DNA of 64,000 nucleotides, from contig JAMNXP010000002.1 in assembly GCA_023653095.1 (NCBI GenBank), positions 16,910 through 80,909 of the forward strand, read 5' to 3'. The notes beneath the pieces were generated by a model, which saw nothing but the letters and a program-made list of their open reading frames with translations, did no database searches and was not told the DNA's origin. Position 1 is the first letter of the stretch, and each line of letters begins with the position of its first letter. Both the position numbers and the translations under genes were made by a program. Positions 25,643 through 34,029 of the stretch are shown one piece after another. The DNA comes from Bacteroidia bacterium (GTDB lineage: Bacteria; Bacteroidota; Bacteroidia; NS11-12g; UBA955).

Positions 25643-27781
25643 ATGAAAAAATCTTTACTGTTTTTAATTTTTTATATGGCTGTAAGCCATATTTATGCCC
25701 AGAATCGCGCGCTGCATTTTGACGGTGTAGATGATTATGTAGAATTATCAAACCACACGGGCTTAAGTGGTCCTAAATACATAACCATTGAATCTTGGAT
25801 TTACGTAGATAATTTCAACAGTTCACCATGTAATGTCTGCGCACCTATTGTTTGGCATCAAGATGACGCCTACAGATTTGGAACGGGAAATGCTAAGGGA
25901 ATTCATTTTGATATCAGCGATGGCTCCAATACTCAGTCTTTCAGTATTTCTAGTGGACTCAATCAAAATCAATGGCACCATATTGCAGGTACTTTCGACG
26001 GAAGTTGGATGAGGATTTATCTGGACGGTGTTTTGAAAGACTCTTCCTCGGCAAAGTTTAGTGCCTTAGGATACAATTCAAGTTCAACTCCGATTTGGAT
26101 TGGAGACCCAGTTACGGGTTACGGTGGAATCATTGAAGAGACCCGCATTTGGGATTATGCTAGAACAAAAAAACAAATTCAAGATGGGATGTATAAAAAA
26201 TTCCCCAAATCCGAAAAGGGATTGCTACTGCAATTGAGCTATGAGGATGGCGTGCCGTATAAAAAGAATACCAGTATAACTTCTGTCAAGGATGATACGC
26301 CCAACGGAAATAATGGAAAATTGAACAATTTCTACCTAGATGATTCTACATCGAATTTTGTCATAGGTAGGTCGTTTTGTGACTCTACCGTTTATGGCAA
26401 AGCTACCGTTACAGCATGTGATAAATATACTTTTCCCTCGAAAAAAAGGTTCGCATCCAAAACAGGGACATATAGCGATACGATAGTCTCAGTGAATGGC
26501 TGCGATTCGGTAATTACCTTCGATGTGACCATTAAAAAGAGCAGTTCTTATACCATCAGAACGGTAGTGTGTGATTCTTTTGAGAGTCCCACTTTCAAAG
26601 GTTCGCACTACTATAAATCTGGAAAGTATCAAGAAAAAACCAGCAACTACTTGGGATGTGACTCTATCATCACCATTTTCTTGACGGTCACTTCCAAAGC
26701 AGAAACTAATTTCAAGTATTCTGCGTGTTATTCGGTAAAATTGAACGGCCCATCGGGCAGAACCGTGACTAAGTCAGGTACTTATTATGACACTCTCAAG
26801 GGTTGGGGTGGATGTGACTCCATTCTAATTCATACGGTAACCATCAAGGATAGAAGCTATGCCAAACGCCGACTAGATTTCTGTCGATTCGTAGTTTGTC
26901 CTACAGATAAAGAGGTTATTTATCGTTCCGAGGGACTTTATTACGATACCATTACCAATTATTTGGGCTGCGACAGCATCATCGAATACGAAGTAAAGTC
27001 CACCAAATCTACCGGAAACATCAGCGTGAGAACCTGTGGAAGTTATAAAAGTCCAAGCGGAGAATACACTTGGAACGTGTCTGGAAAATACCGCGATACG
27101 TTGATAGGAGGAAATTATAAGGCATGTGATAGTTTCATCAACATTGATTTGACCATCATCAAGCCAACGGCTGTGAATTTGTCTGAAAAAGGCTGCGGAA
27201 TGTTTGTGACTCCTCAAGGTAAGAAGGTGACGAAATCGGGCAAGGTAGTTGAAACGCTCAAGTCAAGAGAGGGCTGCGACAGCGTCATTTACACCATTGA
27301 TGTTACCATTGTTGATGTGAATACATCGGTTTCGAGGGATTGGAATACATTAACGGCTTCAGCAACAGGAGCGGCATTCCAATGGTTGGATTGCAATCAA
27401 TCACAATCACCCATTACCGGTGAAACCAACGCATCGTTTTCCCCAACAGGAAACGGGAAGTTTGCCGTTGAAGTTAAGCAAAACGGATGTACGGATACAT
27501 CGGTATGCTTGGTTTTTGCGTATACCGGATTGAGTGACATGGGAATTCAACCAATGAATATTTTACCTAATCCTAGTACAGGTCAATTCACCTTGGAGGT
27601 GCCAGATTTATTGCATCATGCAGAAATGAAGGTTTATAGTTCATCTGGGCAAGTGGTTTATATTGAAGACTTAAAGGAATTCAAAAAAGGATCATTTACA
27701 TTGAAATTAAATCCTGGAGTTTACACGGTCTTGATTCAATCAAATTCGGGTAAAACTCAAGGCAGAATAGTTTTTGAATAG
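25643..27781 (+). CDS. T9SS-secreted LamG protein with six Cys-repeat units
   Basis: 712 residues: signal peptide to YAQ, a LamG/concanavalin-like jelly roll at about 22-190 (ALHFDGVDDYVEL, ITIESWIYVDN, WHHIAGTFDG, TRIWDYARTKKQIQDGM), then a tandem of six units of about 60-70 residues each ending in a CDS motif (NGCDSVITFDVTI, LGCDSIITIFLTV, GGCDSILIHTVTI, LGCDSIIEYEV, KACDSFINIDLTI, EGCDSVIYTIDVTI), a beta-sandwich near 550-610, and a type A sorting domain (ILPNPSTGQFTLEV to GRIVFE). The repeat units probably form a stalk with internal disulfides. Role: secreted or surface adhesin or glycan binder; ligand unknown. Confidence 0.8.
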   Translation: MKKSLLFLIFYMAVSHIYAQNRALHFDGVDDYVELSNHTGLSGPKYITIESWIYVDNFNSSPCNVCAPIVWHQDDAYRFGTGNAKGIHFDISDGSNTQSFSISSGLNQNQWHHIAGTFDGSWMRIYLDGVLKDSSSAKFSALGYNSSSTPIWIGDPVTGYGGIIEETRIWDYARTKKQIQDGMYKKFPKSEKGLLLQLSYEDGVPYKKNTSITSVKDDTPNGNNGKLNNFYLDDSTSNFVIGRSFCDSTVYGKATVTACDKYTFPSKKRFASKTGTYSDTIVSVNGCDSVITFDVTIKKSSSYTIRTVVCDSFESPTFKGSHYYKSGKYQEKTSNYLGCDSIITIFLTVTSKAETNFKYSACYSVKLNGPSGRTVTKSGTYYDTLKGWGGCDSILIHTVTIKDRSYAKRRLDFCRFVVCPTDKEVIYRSEGLYYDTITNYLGCDSIIEYEVKSTKSTGNISVRTCGSYKSPSGEYTWNVSGKYRDTLIGGNYKACDSFINIDLTIIKPTAVNLSEKGCGMFVTPQGKKVTKSGKVVETLKSREGCDSVIYTIDVTIVDVNTSVSRDWNTLTASATGAAFQWLDCNQSQSPITGETNASFSPTGNGKFAVEVKQNGCTDTSVCLVFAYTGLSDMGIQPMNILPNPSTGQFTLEVPDLLHHAEMKVYSSSGQVVYIEDLKEFKKGSFTLKLNPGVYTVLIQSNSGKTQGRIVFE

Positions 27782-27786
27782 AGTGG

Positions 27787-27932
27787 AGAGTTTAGAGTTT
27801 AGGGTTTAGGGTTTAGGGTTTAGGGTTTAGGGTTTAGGGTTTAGGGTGTAGAGGTCGCTCAACTCTAAACTCTCTACTCTAAACCGATCACCGATCACCG
27901 ATCACCGATCACTGATCACCGATCACCGATCA
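27787..27932 (+). repeat. Heptanucleotide repeat array, locus 3, with seven TTTAGGG units
   Basis: TTTAGGG is repeated exactly seven times at 27798-27846, preceded by GAGTTTAGAGTTT and followed by CTCAACTCTAAACTC, which is complementary to that start, so a long hairpin can form. From about 27886 the array changes to CCGATCA-type units (the reverse complement of locus 1). It fills the gap between the convergent genes ending at 27781 and 27939. Confidence 0.9.
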
Positions 27933-27938
27933 CCGTCA

Positions 27939-28604
27939 TCAAAACCGTTCTTTAATATCGGGGTGCTTGAAGCTGCTGTGTTTCTGCACCTCGGTATTTT
28001 TGAGTTTTTTGATGCTTTCGTAGGGGCCTTCCGATATGAACATGTTGAGAATCCATGCGGGAACGCTTCCCCCGGGATCAGACTTCAAATAATAGGTACA
28101 CTCAATTTTATTTTTAGCTACAGGTAAAAGCTCCCAAATCGCGATGTTGTTTTTGACGCGCACTACATTTTCAACGGTTTTAAGATAGTTATGTTGTGAA
28201 CTTGAATATACCGTAGTTTTGAAGGTTTTCGGGTCTTGACTTAATGCTATGTGCATGACTACATCGCGGTCATTCACGGGCCAGGGTGCGTCAACGTAGT
28301 GATAAGCGAGGAATTCCTTCTCATTGATTTTTTTGACCAGCTTAGACTTAGACGTTGAATACACCCAATTTTTGTAGTTGTCATAATCAATCAGGGCACC
28401 TACAATGGCATTGAGAGAGCTTTCAATGGTAACAATGGCCTTGATTTCTTTAAAAGGTGTTCCTTCTTGCGAACGGGTATAAACGGTGATTCCATCGCCT
28501 TCGCGACTTTTGTGCCATTCTTTTTCTTTCTGGGGATGCTGATTCGTTTTTGATGGGAAAAAGGCACTGATCCAACTCAAACACAGCAACAATCCAATTT
28601 TCAT
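27939..28604 (-). CDS. START-domain lipid-transfer-like protein
   Basis: A 221-residue protein with an export-type N terminus (MKIGLLLCLSWISAFF) and a START/Bet v1-like domain across residues 30-210: GDGITVYTRSQEGTPFKEIKAIVTIESSLNAIV, ALIDYDNYKNWVYSTSKSKLV, YHYVDAPWPVNDRDVVMH and ECTYYLKSDPGGSVPAWILNMFISEGPYES. These patterns are shared by bacterial START proteins of Bacteroidota and marine gammaproteobacteria, which bind hydrophobic ligands; the ligand is unknown. It lies 4 bp downstream of the next gene on the same strand, so they form one transcript. Confidence 0.75.
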   Translation of the reverse strand: MKIGLLLCLSWISAFFPSKTNQHPQKEKEWHKSREGDGITVYTRSQEGTPFKEIKAIVTIESSLNAIVGALIDYDNYKNWVYSTSKSKLVKKINEKEFLAYHYVDAPWPVNDRDVVMHIALSQDPKTFKTTVYSSSQHNYLKTVENVVRVKNNIAIWELLPVAKNKIECTYYLKSDPGGSVPAWILNMFISEGPYESIKKLKNTEVQKHSSFKHPDIKERF

Positions 28605-28608
28605 TTAT

Positions 28609-29292
28609 CTAAGGGATATTTGATTCCGTCACAAGTATAGTGCAAAAGTCATTTGAATCTACGATAATCCCAGATTCTACTCTGATTCCATAGGTGTGGG
28701 AGCCCGATTCGTTTTCGAAAACAGCCATAATGGTTGGCAATGTATAGTGAGTGCTGGTGTTGTTAAAATAAAAGTTTCGAGAAGCAACAGAGTTTCCATC
28801 TCTCATTAACCTGAATGTTATAAAATTTGTATTTGTAGTAAAGGCTGATAAACTGGCAGTAACAACCACATCTCCACCGCTTGCAGAGTAGGTGCCAGTC
28901 CAATTGGTAACATTGGTTGGCCCATTTATGCTCGTTGTGCTGGCTGCTATATTATTGATGAGTACGGTATGTTTGGTGGTTTGTTTATCGTGATTGATTA
29001 GACGCTGCCATTTAGAACCATCGAAGTAATAATAACCCGGTGTAACTGCATTGGTAGATGAGCCTGCCGAAGCCGTATTGTAAATGAGCAGTCCATTTGC
29101 AGGCGACGAAATGGTAGAATTGTCAGTAATTGAAGTCAATGCCACACGTGGAGGAAGAAATCCTTTATTGCTCGCGGTCACATCAAGTTGCGCTGATGCG
29201 TTGGGGGAGGAGGTATTTATTCCTACTTGCGAAAATGCTGCAAGTTGTATACCGAAGCACAAAGCGATGAAGAAAATGCGATGAAATTTCAT
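28609..29292 (-). CDS. Secreted protein with VGINT...LDV N-terminal domain
   Basis: 227 residues with signal peptide MKFHRIFFIALCFGIQLAAFSQ. The mature start VGINTSSPNASAQLDVTASNKGFLPPRVALT is a very common Bacteroidota module that recalls phage tail-fibre shafts and precedes variable C-terminal domains; TPGYYYFDGSKWQRL continues it. The rest (about 110-227) is a beta-rich, probably C1q/TNF-like jelly roll, with no catalytic motif. No T9SS sorting domain is visible, so its route beyond the periplasm is unclear. Function unknown; likely cell-surface. Confidence 0.65.
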   Translation of the reverse strand: MKFHRIFFIALCFGIQLAAFSQVGINTSSPNASAQLDVTASNKGFLPPRVALTSITDNSTISSPANGLLIYNTASAGSSTNAVTPGYYYFDGSKWQRLINHDKQTTKHTVLINNIAASTTSINGPTNVTNWTGTYSASGGDVVVTASLSAFTTNTNFITFRLMRDGNSVASRNFYFNNTSTHYTLPTIMAVFENESGSHTYGIRVESGIIVDSNDFCTILVTESNIP

Positions 29293-29334
29293 TTAAATGC
29301 GTTGGAAGAGATTTCAAAAATAATGAAAAACCCT

Positions 29335-29342
29335 TATATTTG
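29335..29342 (+). promoter_or_regulatory. -7 box TATATTTG of the tRNA gene
   Basis: Exact TAnnTTTG match 17 bases upstream of the mature tRNA 5' end, with TTTC 19 bases further upstream as a weak -33 element. Transcription would start about 10 nt before the mature end. Confidence 0.5.
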
Positions 29343-29359
29343 CAGTCCTTTTAAAGGAA

Positions 29360-29433
29360 GGGCCTATAGCTCATTCGGTTAGAGCAACTGACTCATAATC
29401 AGTAGGTGCTTGGTTCGATTCCAAGTGGGCCCA
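29360..29433 (+). tRNA. tRNA with anticodon CAT (elongator Met or Ile2)
   Basis: A complete 74-nt cloverleaf: acceptor GGGCCTA/TGGGCCC with discriminator A, D arm GCTC/GAGC, anticodon arm ACTGA-CTCATAA-TCAGT with CAT, variable loop AGGTG, T arm CTTGG-TTCGATT-CCAAG. CCA is not encoded. The 1-72 pair is G-C, so it is not the initiator. CAT can be elongator methionine or, after lysidine modification, isoleucine for ATA codons; I cannot separate these by eye. Confidence 0.93.
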
Positions 29434-29440
29434 CAGAAAA

Positions 29441-29467
29441 GCCTCTCAGCAATGAGGGGCTTTTTTT
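29441..29467 (+). terminator. Intrinsic terminator of the tRNA
   Basis: Stem GCCTCTCA / TGAGGGGC (8 bp, one G-T pair), loop GCAA, followed by seven T. It starts 7 bp after the tRNA. Confidence 0.85.
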
Positions 29468-29478
29468 GAATTTGGTCT

Positions 29479-29604
29479 ATGGTCTTTGGCTGACGGCTGA
29501 GCTGACGGCTGACGGCTGACGGCTGCCCGCTGAAACAAACTACACACTAAACTCTCCGCTATACACACCAATCCTAAGCTCTAAACTCTCAACCCTCAAC
29601 TCTA
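29479..29604 (+). repeat. Heptanucleotide repeat array, locus 4
   Basis: GCTGACG units (about four good copies at 29479-29522, with variants) are followed by CTAAACT/CTCAACT-type units at about 29545-29604. It sits between the tRNA terminator and the polysaccharide locus. Confidence 0.8.
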
Positions 29605-29818
29605 TTGTAATGTTGTTGTAAAATAAAACCGTCAAGTCTCTACAAAATAGTTGGATACATCTACCGAATTCTTGGTATGTAACTTTAAGCATATGATCTG
29701 TTTAACATGCTTTTTGGTGGTCAAATTGTAATTGAAAAGCCAGATTCTATTGGTCTTTCCGAATATTCCATTCATCGAAATGAACTCGATTTCACATTAT
29801 GTTAATGGTACTATTCAA

Positions 29819-29826
29819 TACCTTTG
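29819..29826 (+). promoter_or_regulatory. Possible -7 box TACCTTTG of the polysaccharide locus
   Basis: Exact TAnnTTTG match 90 bases upstream of the sugar transferase ATG, leaving an 80-nt leader. No good -33 TTG is seen, so this is tentative. Confidence 0.35.
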
Positions 29827-29915
29827 CAATGCAAAAAAACTCAGAGATTTTTTAATCTAAATCATTAAGTTTTAAATGCACCTCAATATCGTATTTTGGA
29901 ATCCAAGAATTGAAC

Positions 29916-30491
29916 ATGATAGAAAGATTTATTGCCCTTTTGTTGCTGATTTTGCTGCTCCCTTTCTTTTCGGTGATTTTCTTGCTGATTTACATTGAAG
30001 ACGGATATCCCTTTGTTTTTCGGCAGTTTAGAGTGGGGCAACACGGTAGTGTGTTTGTGTTTTATAAAATCAGAACCATGCGCCGCGATACCCCAGAAAC
30101 ATCTACCAGTGAATTGGATGAGATTGGCAAGTGGGTGCTGATAACCGGTTATTATTTGCGAAAATACTCCATTGATGAAGCTATGAACCTCATCAATATC
30201 ATTAAAGGAGATATGTCCTTCATTGGGCCCCGTCCCTTGATAGCGTCTGAAGTGTACATGCATGAAAAACGCCACGAATTGGGAATTTATAAACAAAAAC
30301 CGGGTGTTACCGGTTGGGCACAAATTAACGGACGCGACATCATTTCGGACGATCGAAAATTGGAATTAGAGAAGTATTATCTTGATAATAAGAGTTTTAG
30401 ACTCAAATACATCATTTTGATGAAAACCATATTCTATGTGTTTTGGGCTGTTCGACAAAAATTAAGCAAGCCCGCAATTTCCCAGGAATAG
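29916..30491 (+). CDS. Initiating sugar transferase (PglC/WcaJ-type phosphoglycosyltransferase)
   Basis: A 191-residue short-form bacterial sugar transferase that would transfer a sugar-1-phosphate to undecaprenyl phosphate, the first step of repeat-unit synthesis. The N-terminal re-entrant helix (FIALLLLILLLPFFSVIFLLI) is followed by FRQFRVGQHGSVFVFYKIRTMR, with the usual K-x-RTM motif, and by GDMSFIGPRPL and KPGVTGWAQINGRD. The catalytic Asp-Glu pair typical of the family would be expected in SIDEAMNLINIIKGD, where the usual DELPQ reads DEAMN: an unusual form of a normally strong motif. The ATG at 29916 is used; a TTG two codons earlier is possible. Confidence 0.85.
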   Translation: MIERFIALLLLILLLPFFSVIFLLIYIEDGYPFVFRQFRVGQHGSVFVFYKIRTMRRDTPETSTSELDEIGKWVLITGYYLRKYSIDEAMNLINIIKGDMSFIGPRPLIASEVYMHEKRHELGIYKQKPGVTGWAQINGRDIISDDRKLELEKYYLDNKSFRLKYIILMKTIFYVFWAVRQKLSKPAISQE

Positions 30492-30513
30492 TTTTAGTCG
30501 TGATTATACTCCC

Positions 30514-30521
30514 TAATTTTG
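30514..30521 (+). promoter_or_regulatory. -7 box TAATTTTG upstream of SLBB export gene
   Basis: Exact TAnnTTTG match 56 bases before the ATG at 30577, with TTTT about 20 bases upstream as a weak -33. It may give the export genes their own promoter separate from the sugar transferase. Confidence 0.35.
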
Positions 30522-30576
30522 CCGCCCTTTTGAGTTTGTCTGTGCGTAACTCAGGAGGCGGAGCTCTGCAAAATCC

Positions 30577-32949
30577 ATGAAATTAAATATGTTTACGTTG
30601 AAATATAAGTCTTTTATTACCCTTTTTCTTTTTCTTTCTGTTGGACTTTTATTAAATGCCCAAATTAGTTTTGGGAAAACCAAATCGAGCGATTATTCCG
30701 ATCAAGAAATTTTTCAACTCATTCAAAAAGCTGAGAATGCTGGATTGGGCGAAGCGCAAATTGTTGACATTGCAAAAGCTCAAGGAGTTCAAGATGCTGA
30801 ATTGGAAAAGTTTAGAGAACGAGTTCTGAGCCTCAAAAAATCAGTGAACGTCCTCCCTGAAAAAACTCAGCCCGCAAACAGTCCTTCCATCAGAACTCAG
30901 AGCCAGGAGACTCAACCCAAAGTTCCGGCTCCGCTTGTTGAGCCGCAGCCCAATGACGGCGAATTTGCTTGGGATTTTGCCAGATTGTTTGATGAAAAAC
31001 GTTTTCCTGCATTCGCTAACGGCAGAACCTTTAAGGCGCCAGATCAATACATCATTGGCGTGGGTGACGAAATCAGCGTAACTGTATTTGGCAATAGTTA
31101 TTTCAACAAAGTGAGCCGAGTGGATGACCGCGGACGAATTGATTTGGGTACCGCTCTGGGAAAGGTATATGTAAAAGGTTTGCCCTTTTCGAAGTTAGAA
31201 AAAGTCATAGCGTCGGCCGTAGGCCAAAAAATAAATCTCAATGGAAATGAACTAGAAGTAGATCTTTCGTTTTCCCGACAAATATCTGTGAATGTGACCG
31301 GCGAGGTTCAAAAACCGGGCACTTACCAACTTCCGGCGGCCAATACGGTGTTTAATCTTTTGGTGCTTTCGGGTGGTCCCACAAAATTGGGAAGTGTCCG
31401 TAATATCGATGTGATTAGAGGGGGTAAGTCATTGTATAGCTTTGATTTATATGAATTCTTATTAAATCCCGAGAATAATTTATTCCTCGAAGACGGTGAT
31501 TTTATTGTTGTGAAACCCATCCAGAAGACGGTGATAATTAAAGGGGGTGTTCAGCGTCCTGGTAAGTTCGAACTGCTTAAAAATGAAGGGTTTAATCATG
31601 CGGTTAAATTTGCCGGGGGATTTTCGGCTAAAGCCGATGATTCACGCGTGACCATTTCCCGACTTGACGGTAAGGAAAGAACTTTAGTTCAGATGAACTA
31701 TTCCAAAGAAATGTCCCCCGAAAAACTTGAATTAAAAGACGGCGATGAGGTATTTATTTTTGAGCAAAGCGATGATTTGCAGAGCAAAGTAAAGGTATCG
31801 GGTGAAGTGTATTTCCCTGGAAATTACGCGTTAAAATCAGGGATGACGGTGAAGAATTTGTTAGATCTTGCCGGTGGTTTGACGAATCAATCCAACCAAG
31901 AGATGGCCTTTGTAATTCGCACTTTGACTGATGGGAGCTCAGAGTATTTGCGACTTCCATTGACTGAGAGCGAGTTGACTAACTTTTTCCTTCAGAACAA
32001 CGATCAACTAATCATTTTCGCAAAATCACGGTTTACGGATGCCTTTCAAGTGGAAGTTCGCGGCGAGGTGAGAAATCCCGTCAAGATTGACTACAAAAAA
32101 GGGTTAACCTTGGGTGTTTTATTGGATTTTGCCGGGGGACTAAAATACAGTGCAGATGCGGCCGAAGTAGAAATATTGCGAAGTTCAATTCACAAAAGTG
32201 ACTTTAAATTGGGAGATAGAAATAAGACTGAATCCCTGAAAATAGCCCTGAATGCTAGTGGATTTGAGAATATTCCTTTGATGGCTGAAGACATTGTCAT
32301 TGTAAGAAGGGTGTCGAACTTGAATGACCGAATAGGGGTACAAATTGAGGGTGAAGTAACGCATCCAGGGGTATTTGTGATGGCCAAAAACGAGAATCGG
32401 GTGCGTGATTTAATTGAAAAGGGCGGAGGATTGACCGAGTTTGCTTATCCGGAGGCAGCACAGATTTACCGTAAAAACGGACAGCAGTTGGTGTTCAATT
32501 TGAAAGATGTATTGAAGTCCAAAAACAGCGAATTTAACTATCGATTGGAAGAGGGAGATAGACTTTTTGTACCCTTGAAGCAAGATCTGGTTTTGCTGCC
32601 CAATACAGATACTTTATTGAGTCAAGACAAGATTTTAGCACCCCATATTTCGGGTAAGCGTGCCAGTTTTTACATGAAAAATTATTCCTTGGGATTCAAC
32701 AAGGAATTCAAGAAAAAGCGATTGTACGTGGTTGAGCCAGGTGGGAAAATTGACCGGTCTAAGAACTTCGGATTGTTTGTTGTTACACCTAAGGTTGCCG
32801 CAGGATCAGAAATTCATTTCCAGCCAGCACCTGTAAAGGCACAGAAGGAAAAGGTTGATAGCAAAACAGATTGGAATCGAGTGATTGAAAACTTCACGGT
32901 AAAACTGACCGGATTCGCTACTTTGTGGGTATTGTTAAGTAGAATTTAA
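30577..32949 (+). CDS. Wza-like polysaccharide export protein with multiple SLBB domains
   Basis: 790 residues, about twice the length of E. coli Wza. Signal peptide (to about LNAQ), a helical segment with SDQEIFQLIQKAENAGLGEAQIVDIAKAQG, a poly_export domain at about 150-220 (YIIGVGDEISVTVFG, VDDRGRIDLG), then a series of SLBB-type beta-grasp repeats, each with a G-E-V-x-x-PG pattern (VTGEVQKPGTY, IKGGVQRPGKF, VSGEVYFPGNY, VRGEVRNPVKI, IEGEVTHPGVF), and a C-terminal transmembrane segment LTGFATLWVLLSRI. No lipobox is apparent. It should form the outer-membrane/periplasmic conduit for the polysaccharide. The Wzz-like gene starts 4 bp after its stop. Confidence 0.88.
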   Translation: MKLNMFTLKYKSFITLFLFLSVGLLLNAQISFGKTKSSDYSDQEIFQLIQKAENAGLGEAQIVDIAKAQGVQDAELEKFRERVLSLKKSVNVLPEKTQPANSPSIRTQSQETQPKVPAPLVEPQPNDGEFAWDFARLFDEKRFPAFANGRTFKAPDQYIIGVGDEISVTVFGNSYFNKVSRVDDRGRIDLGTALGKVYVKGLPFSKLEKVIASAVGQKINLNGNELEVDLSFSRQISVNVTGEVQKPGTYQLPAANTVFNLLVLSGGPTKLGSVRNIDVIRGGKSLYSFDLYEFLLNPENNLFLEDGDFIVVKPIQKTVIIKGGVQRPGKFELLKNEGFNHAVKFAGGFSAKADDSRVTISRLDGKERTLVQMNYSKEMSPEKLELKDGDEVFIFEQSDDLQSKVKVSGEVYFPGNYALKSGMTVKNLLDLAGGLTNQSNQEMAFVIRTLTDGSSEYLRLPLTESELTNFFLQNNDQLIIFAKSRFTDAFQVEVRGEVRNPVKIDYKKGLTLGVLLDFAGGLKYSADAAEVEILRSSIHKSDFKLGDRNKTESLKIALNASGFENIPLMAEDIVIVRRVSNLNDRIGVQIEGEVTHPGVFVMAKNENRVRDLIEKGGGLTEFAYPEAAQIYRKNGQQLVFNLKDVLKSKNSEFNYRLEEGDRLFVPLKQDLVLLPNTDTLLSQDKILAPHISGKRASFYMKNYSLGFNKEFKKKRLYVVEPGGKIDRSKNFGLFVVTPKVAAGSEIHFQPAPVKAQKEKVDSKTDWNRVIENFTVKLTGFATLWVLLSRI

Positions 32950-32953
32950 AGAA

Positions 32954-34000
32954 ATGTCACAAGAATTAAGGCCACAAATGAGGTTCCGCGACGATGAGAT
33001 ATCGTTGAGGGATTTAATTTTAAAGATAAAAAATACTTATCGGCTACTATTAAAAAACTGGTGGAAACTGGCGTTGGCAGGACTTTTGGGAGCCTCTTTG
33101 GGGGTTGCCTACAGTTTAATAAAGAAGGTTAATTACACGGCTGAATTGGTATTTGTCACGGCCGAAGCTGAGGAAGGAGGATTGAGTAAATTGAGCGCCA
33201 TTGGGTCTCAATTTGGCTTCGATTTTGGCGGTGGAAGTTCAGGTGCTTTTGGAGGAGACAATCTACTGGAGCTCATGAAAAGCAGGTTGTTGGTAGAGCA
33301 AACCTTGTTCGATAGTTTGGAGCATGATGGAAAGAGGCATCGTTTAATAGAATACTATCTAAAAAGAGATTCACAAGAAAAATCAGAAACGCCCCCGGTA
33401 GAATTATCTAGTATTTCTACGCGAGATGATTGTGGTTACAGGCAAGATTCATTGCTGAAGGAGGTTTATAAAAGAATTACCAAAGGTGGGTTGGTGGTAG
33501 AGAATCAAGATAAGGAATTAGCTTTCAAGAGGGTGGCATTTACAGATATCGACCCTGTTTTTGCGAAGTCGTTTGTTGAGAACCTAACCAATAACGTAAC
33601 GGCATTTTATTTGGAGACCAAGAACAGGCAGTCTATTGCGAACATTAGATTGTTAGAGCGAAAAGCCGATAGTATAGAGGTTGTTTTGCGTTCAAAGATG
33701 GTTTCTGCGGCCATTCAACGAGATCAAAACCAGTTCTTGACCAACACCGAAGGAACGGTTCAAATGGTCAAGCAGCAGATGGAAGTTCAGTTATTAACGA
33801 CCATGTATGCTGAGGTTGTAAAGAATTTAGAATTGTCGCGCACCATGAGTGCTCACAGCCAGCCCTTGATTCAAATCATCGACAAGCCTCGCTTCCCTTT
33901 AGAAGACGACGGCGGTGGTTTGCTGAAGTTTTTAATTTTAGGTGGATTGTTGGGGGTTTTGGCGATATCTGCAAGAATTATTTTGCGGAAAATAGTATAG
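32954..34000 (+). CDS. Wzz-type chain-length/polysaccharide co-polymerase protein
   Basis: 348 residues with a cytoplasmic N terminus, a first membrane helix at about 38-55 (WWKLALAGLLGASLGVAYSL), a large helical periplasmic region with coiled coil (residues 210-300) and a second helix at 323-343 (LLKFLILGGLLGVLAISARII). SLRDLILKIKNTYRLLLKNWWK is typical of the Wzz N-terminal end. A Gly-rich insertion (FGFDFGGGSSGAFGG) near 90 is common in Bacteroidota homologues. There is no fused tyrosine kinase domain and no separate kinase in the locus. It ends 29 bp before the flippase. Confidence 0.82.
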   Translation: MSQELRPQMRFRDDEISLRDLILKIKNTYRLLLKNWWKLALAGLLGASLGVAYSLIKKVNYTAELVFVTAEAEEGGLSKLSAIGSQFGFDFGGGSSGAFGGDNLLELMKSRLLVEQTLFDSLEHDGKRHRLIEYYLKRDSQEKSETPPVELSSISTRDDCGYRQDSLLKEVYKRITKGGLVVENQDKELAFKRVAFTDIDPVFAKSFVENLTNNVTAFYLETKNRQSIANIRLLERKADSIEVVLRSKMVSAAIQRDQNQFLTNTEGTVQMVKQQMEVQLLTTMYAEVVKNLELSRTMSAHSQPLIQIIDKPRFPLEDDGGGLLKFLILGGLLGVLAISARIILRKIV

Positions 34001-34029
34001 AGTTAAAATAATATAATTAATAAAGGATT

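Larger units (their letters stand above)
29468..29915. other. Gene-free 450-bp stretch: repeat array, then AT-rich leader of the polysaccharide locus
   Basis: After the tRNA terminator comes heptamer locus 4 (29479-29604). The remaining 310 bp are AT-rich with no ORF of note; a TACCTTTG box lies at 29819 and a small hairpin (AGATT, four T, AATCT) at 29845-29858 in the presumed leader of the sugar transferase gene. I see no RNA gene here. Confidence 0.6.

Noticed and set aside
29360..29433. tRNA as an integration site with att repeats
   Set aside because: No integrase and no second copy of the tRNA 3' end is found in the window; the polysaccharide locus beside it is not bounded by direct repeats that I can see.
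30552..30557. AGGAGG as the ribosome binding site of the SLBB export gene
   Set aside because: It is 19 bases from the ATG, too far for normal use, and most genes here have no such sequence.
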